Positions 1-6,072 of a DNA stretch of 6,630 nucleotides are shown here, one piece after another; position 1 is the stretch's first letter, and each line of letters opens with the position of its first letter. The position numbers were made by a program, and so were the translations under genes. Location: the NCBI GenBank assembly GCA_035630195.1, contig DASQLD010000173.1:1-6630 (forward strand), in the 5' to 3' direction. The DNA comes from DASQDN01 sp035630195. Its GTDB lineage: Bacteria; Acidobacteriota; Terriglobia; Bryobacterales; Bryobacteraceae. Below the pieces are notes generated by a model. It was not told the DNA's origin, did not search any database, and saw only the letters and a list, made by a program, of their open reading frames with translations.

Positions 1-2
1 GC

Positions 3-122
3 GGCAACTTCTATGACCTTCGCAATCCCTTGCGAACTGCCAAGCGACTGATGCAAAGAATCCAGGCGATCGGCTACGAGGTGGAAGTACGCCCAAGTCC
101 TTCAACCCATTGGCCTACCTAG
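3..122 (+). CDS. C-terminal end of a protein cut by the left edge, possibly a transposase
   Basis: One plus-strand frame is open from the window edge to a TAG at 120-122, giving 39 residues; the other two plus frames stop early. The readable tail runs GNFYDLRNP, then RLMQRIQAIGYEVEVRP and ends HWPT. A basic amphipathic helix followed by a 'lGYeVev-P' strand at the extreme C-terminus resembles, from memory, the ends of several IS transposases, but too little is present to name a family. If it is a transposase, the right end of the insertion sequence should lie within the next few tens of bases, before the kinase gene. I could not recognise a terminal inverted repeat, because the other end is outside the window. 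It could equally be an unrelated small protein. That the frame is coding is fairly likely; the transposase identity is a weak guess. Confidence 0.4.
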   Translation, partial: GNFYDLRNPLRTAKRLMQRIQAIGYEVEVRPSPSTHWPT

Positions 123-142
123 AGCACAAAATTCGTAGGAAA

Positions 143-160
143 TATAAAACTTAAAGGGGG
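143..160 (+). promoter_or_regulatory. AT-rich upstream region of the kinase gene with a -10-like TATAAA and a G-run
   Basis: The gap between the upstream stop (122) and the kinase is the most AT-rich stretch nearby. It contains TATAAA at 143-148, a plausible -10 element, followed by AAAGGGGG ending at 160. No convincing -35 hexamer sits about 17 bases upstream. The G-run ends only one base before the TTG at 162, too close for a normal Shine-Dalgarno site, and is 28 bases from the ATG at 189. The call rests on composition and one hexamer only. Confidence 0.3.
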
Positions 161-188
161 CTTGTTCCTCGTCGATACGTATTTTGAG

Positions 189-2600
189 ATGAGGAGGCTC
201 CAGAGGTTTTTCAGGCGGAAAGGCATCGCGAACATGGCAGTTTTGCTCGCCATGTCTGCCATCGCCGCTTTCGTCCTCTTCGTAGAGCAACCCGTTAAGT
301 TCAACAGAGCGCTAAAGATAGGCTTCACGCAGTCCTCGCCGCATCAGAACATCTCGCCTGACGGCAAACCGATGGGTCCCGTTATAGAGATCGTCGCGGA
401 AGCCGCCCGCAGACGGAAAATTCCCCTCGAATGGGTTCCGACGTACCACGGAGCCGATGCGGTCATGAAATCCGGACAAATCGAACTGTCGCCCTTGCTG
501 GCCGACCTGCCCGATCGCCATAAGACCCTGCACATTACCACGCCGTACCTGCTGACCCGTTACTGGATGGTCACGCGACGAAAATCGGGCATCGATCCCA
601 CTAATATGAACGGACGAACGGTCGCTTACGTTGGCACGAACTGGCTCCTCAAAGAAGCGATAAAAGATAGAATCGGCAGGTTTAAGACCTACCCAATCGG
701 AAAGATCGCTGAGGTGTTCGATGTCGTATGCTCCGGACGCATTGATGCCGGCGTTCTCGAAGAACGGGCGCCGGATATGTCCGCCGAGTTCGTGAAGCCG
801 AAGTCCTGTAGTGGGATCGATCTCGAGTACAAGGCGATCCCCGGAGCCGTGACGCGGTTCGGAGTCGGCGCCAGGCTCGATTCTCCACTCGCTGTGGCCG
901 CCGCCGAAAGCCTGCGCGCAGAGATTGAGACTTTGGCGAGCGAAGGCTTCGTATCGTCGACGTATTTCAAGTACCTGCTTGATTCTTATGAAACGCTGAG
1001 CATGCATGAGTTCGCTAAAGCGGAGCGGCGCAACATGATGCTAATCGGCGTGCTGGGGATCGCCGGCGTTTTGCTTGCCTGCATACTGATCCAGTCGCGC
1101 CGCCTTCGCCGAGCGAAGTCGATCGCTGAGCGCGCTTCGACAGTCAAATCGGAGTTCGTGGCGAACATGAGCCACGAGATTAGAACACCGATGAATGGCG
1201 TTTTGGGGCTTGTACAACTTCTCTCGGAAACCCCACTCGATGTCGAGCAGCGAGAGTACATTTCCACAATCCGCACATCGGCCGACTCATTGATGTCCAT
1301 CATTAACGACATTCTGGATTTCTCCAAAATCGAATCGGGAAAACTCGAGATCGAATGCGTCCGCTTCGACCTCCGGCAATTGGTGGAAGATGTGGTGGAT
1401 CTTCTTGGCGCCCGCGCTGTCGAGAAGTCGATCGACCTCATTTTCGACATGTCTCCGACCATTCCCCGCTGGAATTTTGGCGACCCAACGCGCATCCGCC
1501 AAGTGCTGGCGAACTTGGTGGCCAATGCAATCAAATTTACTCATCAAGGTCATGTCCTGATTCGGGTGCACGCCTGGGCAGAAGGTTCAAACCTGAACGG
1601 TATACGCGTTTCCGTAGATGATACTGGCATCGGCATACCGGCTGAGCAGTTGCCGGCGTTATTCCAGTCGTTCACGCAGGCGGATGCATCGACGACACGA
1701 CGTTACGGCGGAACGGGACTGGGATTGACAATCTCTAAGCGTCTGATCGAGAGCATGGGAGGCTGGCTCACGGTAAGCAGCTCACCCGGTCTCGGTTCAA
1801 CGTTCTCTTTCGAGTTGCGGCTTAGACCCGCAGAATCTGAGGAAGTAACGTCCCTCGACCCAACAAGCAAGAGGCTCGCGGTCGTTGATTCAATCGAATT
1901 ACGGGGGCGCGCCCTATCCCGATCGCTCAATTGTGAGCACGTGTTGACGGACTTCAGGACCGAACTACTCAGCGGTGAGTACGATGCCGTGATCGTCGAT
2001 GAATCAGCACTGGACCGGATCGATCCTCGTCGCGCCACTCGAGTTGTCGTGCTGACAAATGGATCCGTTTCCAATCCTGCATATTCTCGCGTTCGAAAGC
2101 CCGTGACGCCGAGCCGTATCGCGTCAGCGCTGGAAACTCAGCGGGATTCGATCTCACTTCTCCGCCTTCGCGATGCGACGCGAGAGAACCAGAGGCCTTT
2201 GGTTCTGCTTGCAGAGGACAATCAGGTAAACCAAAGGGTCGCCATGCGGATGCTGGAGAAACTGGGTTGCGTCGTGGAAGTTGCCGGCAACGGAGCATTA
2301 GCCATTCAAGCCGCAAGCGAGCGCACTTTCGACCTCATCTTCATGGACTGCCAGATGCCTGAAATTGACGGTTATGCGGCCACTCGCCGGATACGCGCCA
2401 CGACCGGTCTCAACGCGCGCACGCCAATTGTTGCTCTGACGGCTAGATGCATGGCGGAGGATCGGGAACTCTGTCTAAACGCGGGAATGGACGCCTATCT
2501 CACCAAGCCAGTTCACATGGACAAGCTTGAAGAGGCTGTGCGGGAGTGGGTTGGAAAAGAGAGCGCACAAGCCGCGATTCTTGCGCGCGTAGAAGTGTAA
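189..2600 (+). CDS. Hybrid sensor histidine kinase with periplasmic solute-binding-type sensor and two receiver domains
   Basis: A membrane-bound hybrid kinase with EvgS/BvgS-like architecture, 803 aa from the ATG at 189. In order: a basic N-terminus and membrane helix (about 16-32); a periplasmic bacterial solute-binding type 3 domain (about 42-280); a second helix (about 283-303); HisKA with the phosphorylated His in MSHEIRTPMNG (H329); HATPase with N446, the DDTGIGIP box (D478) and GGTGLGL (507-513); a shortened receiver (about 560-645); and a complete receiver (about 669-790) with E676/D677, phospho-acceptor D720, T751 and K773. There is no PAS domain, no HPt domain and no partner regulator nearby, so the phosphorelay must finish elsewhere. 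The ligand is unknown; family members bind amino acids or other small solutes. Start choice: the ATG at 189 gives a typical arginine-rich N-terminus. A TTG at 162 (812 aa) and an ATG at 234, preceded by GGCGGAAAGG, are alternatives. Confidence 0.93.
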   Translation: MRRLQRFFRRKGIANMAVLLAMSAIAAFVLFVEQPVKFNRALKIGFTQSSPHQNISPDGKPMGPVIEIVAEAARRRKIPLEWVPTYHGADAVMKSGQIELSPLLADLPDRHKTLHITTPYLLTRYWMVTRRKSGIDPTNMNGRTVAYVGTNWLLKEAIKDRIGRFKTYPIGKIAEVFDVVCSGRIDAGVLEERAPDMSAEFVKPKSCSGIDLEYKAIPGAVTRFGVGARLDSPLAVAAAESLRAEIETLASEGFVSSTYFKYLLDSYETLSMHEFAKAERRNMMLIGVLGIAGVLLACILIQSRRLRRAKSIAERASTVKSEFVANMSHEIRTPMNGVLGLVQLLSETPLDVEQREYISTIRTSADSLMSIINDILDFSKIESGKLEIECVRFDLRQLVEDVVDLLGARAVEKSIDLIFDMSPTIPRWNFGDPTRIRQVLANLVANAIKFTHQGHVLIRVHAWAEGSNLNGIRVSVDDTGIGIPAEQLPALFQSFTQADASTTRRYGGTGLGLTISKRLIESMGGWLTVSSSPGLGSTFSFELRLRPAESEEVTSLDPTSKRLAVVDSIELRGRALSRSLNCEHVLTDFRTELLSGEYDAVIVDESALDRIDPRRATRVVVLTNGSVSNPAYSRVRKPVTPSRIASALETQRDSISLLRLRDATRENQRPLVLLAEDNQVNQRVAMRMLEKLGCVVEVAGNGALAIQAASERTFDLIFMDCQMPEIDGYAATRRIRATTGLNARTPIVALTARCMAEDRELCLNAGMDAYLTKPVHMDKLEEAVREWVGKESAQAAILARVEV

Positions 2601-2603
2601 AGT
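2598..2603 (+). promoter_or_regulatory. -10-like hexamer TAAAGT overlapping the kinase stop codon
   Basis: TAAAGT begins with the TAA stop of the kinase gene. After it come five bases (GAGGC) and then the ATG of the TIR-like gene at 2609. The distance suits a transcription start at or near the ATG, giving a leaderless mRNA. No good -35 lies 17 bases upstream; TTGCGC at 2581-2586 is only 11 bases away. The GAGG could instead be a Shine-Dalgarno, but its one-base spacing to the ATG is unusually tight. Confidence 0.35.
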
Positions 2604-2608
2604 GAGGC

Positions 2609-3370
2609 ATGGGGTTCGTTTGGATCACTTTCGCGACAGAGAATAACATCGATGGAGATATCGACTATCTGGCGCAGGAGATTAGCCGTAGCGGACTCCG
2701 CACTAGACTCCATCCGTTGTTCCCTGGAGAGGATGACAAGATCGACCGGCTCATGCCCGCATTCCTTGGGCGACCGGATCAATGCGATGCTTGGATCTTG
2801 TACGCCTCGGCGGAATCGCTCGGAGGAGATCGCATCGACAAGTTACGCAGAGTTGTCGAACACGCCGAAGCCCAGCGAGCCGGCTTCCCGCGAATCGGAC
2901 TACCTACGAATGCCGACACGCTCGCGAAGGCAGAACAAATCTCACTCAGCTCGCGAATATTCGTGGATGATCCGGAATGGCGAGGCCGCCTCAGTGCGGC
3001 CCTTGGCGCCGATCTTCCGGGAGTAGCGTCAAACCAAACCGGCTTGCCGCCATACGTAGCGAAGCTGCAGCCTTTGGAGAAAGGACCATTCCGGTACACC
3101 TTCGAGTTTCGTCCCAAGATGAAGCGGTGGGATCCGGTCCTATTCGCGATTCTGCCCGAGGAACGGTCTCTTGTCGCTCCGGAAATACAGAACCATCCGT
3201 ACGAAGAGGGCTTCAGCGACGACGCAGAATGGTATTTTCTTCGAGGTCAGGTTCCGGCTACTCCACAGAACTCGTATGTGGTTGCAATGAAGGGACTCCC
3301 AACACGATTAGCATTCGGCCAGGAAGGCGCGGACGAGGTCGTCGTCCTCAACATGCGGCCGCCGAACTAG
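2609..3370 (+). CDS. TIR-domain-like protein with a C-terminal domain of unknown function
   Basis: A 253-aa soluble protein with no signal peptide or membrane segment. The first ~135 residues look like a TIR domain: strand 1 MGFVWITFATENN at the very start, an acidic helix (DIDYLAQEISRSGL), strand 3 DAWILYASAESL (60-71), then FPRIGLPTNA (93-102) and the closing DDPEWRGRLSAAL (120-132). Bacterial TIR domains cleave NAD+ or act as assembly modules. The catalytic Glu usually lies in the helix after the 'S' strand, in an (E/Y)EL-like motif; here the matching segment reads RIDKL (75-79), placing Lys78 at that position. Catalysis is therefore doubtful unless another acidic residue substitutes. Residues ~145-253 form a second, probably beta-rich domain (RYTFEFRPK, EWYFLRG, EVVVLNM) that I do not recognise. 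It starts eight bases after the kinase stop, which suggests joint expression or function. The TIR assignment is by eye and moderately sure. Confidence 0.75.
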   Translation: MGFVWITFATENNIDGDIDYLAQEISRSGLRTRLHPLFPGEDDKIDRLMPAFLGRPDQCDAWILYASAESLGGDRIDKLRRVVEHAEAQRAGFPRIGLPTNADTLAKAEQISLSSRIFVDDPEWRGRLSAALGADLPGVASNQTGLPPYVAKLQPLEKGPFRYTFEFRPKMKRWDPVLFAILPEERSLVAPEIQNHPYEEGFSDDAEWYFLRGQVPATPQNSYVVAMKGLPTRLAFGQEGADEVVVLNMRPPN

Positions 3371-3384
3371 TAGTTGTCCCACGT

Positions 3385-3390
3385 TAAACT
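3385..3390 (+). promoter_or_regulatory. -10-like hexamer TAAACT upstream of the FAD oxidoreductase
   Basis: TAAACT lies in the 26-base gap after the TIR-like gene and ends six bases before the GTG start at 3397. Its TAA is also an in-frame stop for the FAD gene, so no start further upstream is possible. The spacing fits transcription starting on the GTG itself. No purine-rich Shine-Dalgarno precedes the GTG (the bases are GGCCAA) and no clear -35 is seen. Confidence 0.35.
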
Positions 3391-3396
3391 GGCCAA

Positions 3397-5433
3397 GTGT
3401 CAACGAATCATCTCGTCTTCGTCCTGCTTACAGGACAAATGTTCGCGCAAACTTACGAAGTGGTCGACGTGCAGAGCGTGCGCGCGACCGGCGATTACCG
3501 TTCCGCAATCATCAGGGCGCCATCTCCAGCGCAAGCTTCAGAAGTTAGTTGCGAGGTACTGGTAGCGGGAGCAGGCGTCGGCGGAGTCGCAGCGACGCTA
3601 CGGCTTCTCGAACGCGGTCACTCAGTTTGCCTGACAGAAGAAACAGACACAATCGGAGGCCAATTTCACTCCGTGCCGGCGCTTGACGAGCATAAATTCA
3701 TCGAGATTTCCGGCGCCACCCGGTCTTATCACGATTTTCGGAAAGCCATTCGCGATCACTATCGCAAGACTTACGATCTGACGCCTGCCGCGCGTCAAAT
3801 CGAAAACTTCAACCCTGGCGCATGCTACGTGTCTTCGCTTTGCTATGAGCCCAAGGTCGCAATCGGCATCCTGCAACAGATGTTGAAATCCCACGAATCG
3901 CGTCTGCAGCTCTTGTTACGCACAAAGATCATAGACGCGACAGTTGTAAACGGGATGATTCAGTCCGTTTTGGCATATCGCTTCGACAAGCGCGATGTGG
4001 TTCGACTACGCGCGGGCTTCGTACTCGATGCAACGGAGACTGGAGATCTGTTGCCACTCGCCAAGGTCCCCTACATAGTCGGATCGGAGGCGCGTGCTGA
4101 AACCGCGGAGCCACACGCTGCGCCCGAGCCCAACCCGGCGTGCGTGCAGAGCTTCACATACACATTCGCAATCGACTTCGATCCTGCTGGCGACCATCGT
4201 GTGGCGAAGCCTGCGGGCTACGAAAGGATCCGCGACTCGCAACCTTTTTCTTTGCGAATGAACTATCCGGCCGAGTTCGGATGGCGTGGAATATTCCAGT
4301 ACAACGTGTTTGGAGAAGATCCGCCCGTTCCGAACAACATGTCACCAAAGCCGTTCTTCCCCTGGCGGCGGCTGCTGGCTCACAAGAATTTCCGAGGCTC
4401 CTCTGCTCCACAAGATCTCGCGTTAATGAACTGGCCTCGCCAGGATTATCACGACGAGTCTCTCCTCGATCGATCGCCGGAGGATACAGCGCGCATTTTG
4501 CAGGCAGCTAAAAATGTATCGTTTTCTTTTCTGTACTGGCTTCAGAGCGACGTGCCTCGCGACGACGGCAAGGGTTCAGGCTATCCAGGCTTCCGGCTGC
4601 GGAAGGACGTGATGGAATCACAGGACGGTTTGTCCAAGTATCCCTACATCCGTGAATCCCGCCGTATTCGCGTGAAGGAACCGGTTCGCGAGCAGGACCT
4701 TCACATCGATGACCCAAAAGCCGTACGCGCTCGGTGGTATCCCGATTCGATCGGCACCGGCTTCTATATGGTCGATATTCACCCGTGCGGAGCCAACGAA
4801 CGGGGCCGTATGATGATGCCGAAGCCGTTTCAGATCCCGATGTCTGCGCTGTTCCCGCAAGGCGTGTCAAATCTTATGGCGGCGGCAAAAAATATAGGCG
4901 TTACACACCTCACCAACGGTGCATTCCGTCTCCACCCGATCGAGTGGAATGTCGGCGAATCGGCAGCCGTCATTGCTAGCCGTTTTCTGAAAACCAAGCG
5001 TGTGCCATCGGCCTCGGAAGTACAAGCCGAAATTGTTGGTAGTGGCGTTCCGATTGTCTGGTTCGACGATCTCCCAACGAATCACCCGGACTTCCCGGCA
5101 GTTCACCTGGCTGCGATTCGCGGACTTTATCCTCTCGATCAGCACAATCTTCATGCCTCTCCGCAAAGCCCCGTCACACGCGCGGAGGCCGCTGCGATCC
5201 TGGCAACGTACATGGGCAAACCGATGCAGGGTCAGGCGGCGATCGACCATGTCGTGCGAGAAGGATGGATGGCCGTGGATCACCGCAATTGGTTCCACGA
5301 GACGCTGCCTTTCTACTGGACCGATTGGCGCGAAGATCGTTTCCCTAAACCGCTGCCGTCAATGACCATACAACGCACCGGACCGGTGACCCGAGCCGAA
5401 CTAGCGCATCGGCTGACAAGCCAAACGAACTAG
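3397..5433 (+). CDS. Exported FAD-dependent oxidoreductase with C-terminal SLH-like repeats
   Basis: A 678-aa flavoprotein of the FAD-dependent oxidoreductase family represented by Pfam FAD_oxidored (PF12831). A short hydrophobic N-terminus (HLVFVLLTGQMFA, 5-17) looks like a signal peptide, though it lacks positive charges. The Rossmann strand CEVLVAGAGVGGVAA (52-66) carries the FAD-binding GxGxxG at 58-63, with an acidic end near E81/E82 and GGQF after it. Family landmarks follow: NPGACYVSSLCYEPKV (139-154), the second FAD motif DATETGDLLPLAKVPY (211-226), LLYWLQ-type FLYWLQSD (378-385), KYPYIRESRRI (414-424) and HPIEWNVGESAAVIA (513-527). The tail (~553-675) holds two S-layer-homology-like units ending in SPVTRAEAAAIL and GPVTRAELAHRL, which may bind the cell surface. 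The substrate is unknown; neighbours hint at sugars or polyols. The start is GTG because TAA at 3385 closes the frame upstream; an ATG at 3439 would remove the signal peptide. Confidence 0.9.
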   Translation: MSTNHLVFVLLTGQMFAQTYEVVDVQSVRATGDYRSAIIRAPSPAQASEVSCEVLVAGAGVGGVAATLRLLERGHSVCLTEETDTIGGQFHSVPALDEHKFIEISGATRSYHDFRKAIRDHYRKTYDLTPAARQIENFNPGACYVSSLCYEPKVAIGILQQMLKSHESRLQLLLRTKIIDATVVNGMIQSVLAYRFDKRDVVRLRAGFVLDATETGDLLPLAKVPYIVGSEARAETAEPHAAPEPNPACVQSFTYTFAIDFDPAGDHRVAKPAGYERIRDSQPFSLRMNYPAEFGWRGIFQYNVFGEDPPVPNNMSPKPFFPWRRLLAHKNFRGSSAPQDLALMNWPRQDYHDESLLDRSPEDTARILQAAKNVSFSFLYWLQSDVPRDDGKGSGYPGFRLRKDVMESQDGLSKYPYIRESRRIRVKEPVREQDLHIDDPKAVRARWYPDSIGTGFYMVDIHPCGANERGRMMMPKPFQIPMSALFPQGVSNLMAAAKNIGVTHLTNGAFRLHPIEWNVGESAAVIASRFLKTKRVPSASEVQAEIVGSGVPIVWFDDLPTNHPDFPAVHLAAIRGLYPLDQHNLHASPQSPVTRAEAAAILATYMGKPMQGQAAIDHVVREGWMAVDHRNWFHETLPFYWTDWREDRFPKPLPSMTIQRTGPVTRAELAHRLTSQTN

Positions 5434-5436
5434 AAT
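5431..5436 (+). promoter_or_regulatory. -10-like hexamer TAGAAT overlapping the FAD oxidoreductase stop codon
   Basis: TAGAAT, one base from the TATAAT consensus, begins with the TAG stop of the FAD gene. It is followed by six bases (CGAGGA) and the ATG at 5443, so RNA starting about seven bases after the hexamer would begin on the start codon. CTGACA at 5413-5418 resembles a -35 but the 12-base spacer is too short. GAGG at 5438-5441 leaves only one base before the ATG. Confidence 0.4.
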
Positions 5437-5442
5437 CGAGGA

Positions 5443-6072
5443 ATGACAACACGCCGGTCATTTCTGGCCGCCGGACTGGGAAGCGCTGCTTTCGCGCGCA
5501 ATGGAGCACATTCCGTGCGGTTGGGCGGCCCGGTGTTTCTCAAGAGCGAGGATCCCGTTGAGATCGCGCGCGAGCACAAGAAGCTCGGCTATAGCGCAGC
5601 CTACTGTCCAAAGGTAACAGTAGAAGACACGGACCGCGTCAAGGCAATCAGCAAAGCTTTCGCTGCAGAGCAAGTCGTAATCTCTGAGGTTGGCGCATGG
5701 GTCAACATGCTCGACCCGGATCTCGAGAAGCGACGTAAAAACATGGAGTACGTCACCAACCGTCTAGCGCTATCCGAAGCATTGGGCGCTCTTTGTTGTG
5801 TCGACATCGCGGGTTCGTATCATCCAACTGTTTGGTACGGACCTCATCCCAAAAACCTTTCGAAGGAGTTCTTCGACGCGACGGTCGAGAATTGCCGGAA
5901 GGTCATCGATGCCGTGAAGCCGACCCGAACTCGCTTCACGATAGAAATGATGGGCTGGATTGTACCCAATGGTCCCGACGCGTACCTGCGCTTGATTAAG
6001 GCCATAGATCGTACAGCCTTCGCGGTTCAGTTTCATCTTGATTCTCCTTACGGCCTGCGGCTGATTCTGTAA
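5443..6072 (+). CDS. Tat-exported xylose-isomerase-like TIM-barrel protein, C-terminally truncated
   Basis: A sugar-phosphate isomerase/epimerase-type (xylose isomerase-like TIM barrel) protein of only 209 aa; relatives are about 280-300. The N-terminus has a twin-arginine signal, TTRRSFLA with R4/R5, then a small hydrophobic stretch ending AAFA (about residue 18). Barrel strands can be followed through LGYSAAYCP (48-56), VVISEVGAWV (78-87), ALCCVDIAGSY (116-126) and RFTIEMMGW (164-172), where E168 is the likely first metal ligand. IDRTAFAV (188-195) leads into the strand that normally supplies an aspartate ('fa-HLDPvN'). A similar FHLDS is present (D200), but nine residues later the frame stops, so the later His and Glu ligands and the last barrel strands are missing. 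Its final 25 bases overlap the opposing gene. It is probably an inactive remnant, or a folded fragment at best. It starts nine bases after the FAD gene. Confidence 0.8.
   Translation: MTTRRSFLAAGLGSAAFARNGAHSVRLGGPVFLKSEDPVEIAREHKKLGYSAAYCPKVTVEDTDRVKAISKAFAAEQVVISEVGAWVNMLDPDLEKRRKNMEYVTNRLALSEALGALCCVDIAGSYHPTVWYGPHPKNLSKEFFDATVENCRKVIDAVKPTRTRFTIEMMGWIVPNGPDAYLRLIKAIDRTAFAVQFHLDSPYGLRLIL

Noticed and set aside
175..182. Palindrome ATACGTAT as an operator
   Set aside because: Eight bases is too short to stand out by chance and no second copy was noticed upstream of the other genes.
192..197. Perfect AGGAGG as a ribosome binding site
   Set aside because: No in-frame start codon lies 5-10 bases downstream; the bases encode Arg-Arg after the ATG at 189.
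312..1007. Long minus-strand open frame (231 codons) opposite the kinase sensor domain
   Set aside because: It lies wholly inside the kinase gene, whose frame has clear domain motifs; the antisense protein shows no recognisable domain, so it is a shadow of GC-rich coding sequence.
986..1534. Minus-strand open frame of 182 codons opposite HisKA and HATPase
   Set aside because: The plus strand here encodes the invariant H, N and G boxes; the minus frame is Ser/Arg-rich with no motif.
3364..3370. Shared GAACTAG at the ends of the TIR-like and FAD genes as a repeat
   Set aside because: It is just an Asn codon plus TAG; an 8-base match (CGAACTAG) without flanking similarity is chance.
3374..3404. 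Possible hairpin (TTG…CAC / GTG…CAA) in the gap before the FAD gene as a terminator
   Set aside because: Pairing is interrupted, the loop is long, and no T-run follows.
4508..5298. Overlapping minus-strand frames opposite the FAD oxidoreductase
   Set aside because: Arg/Ser/Cys-rich translations without domains, opposite well-conserved family motifs on the plus strand.
5413..5418. CTGACA as a -35 element for the TIM-barrel gene
   Set aside because: The spacer to TAGAAT is only 12 bases, and the bases code for the conserved end of the FAD protein.
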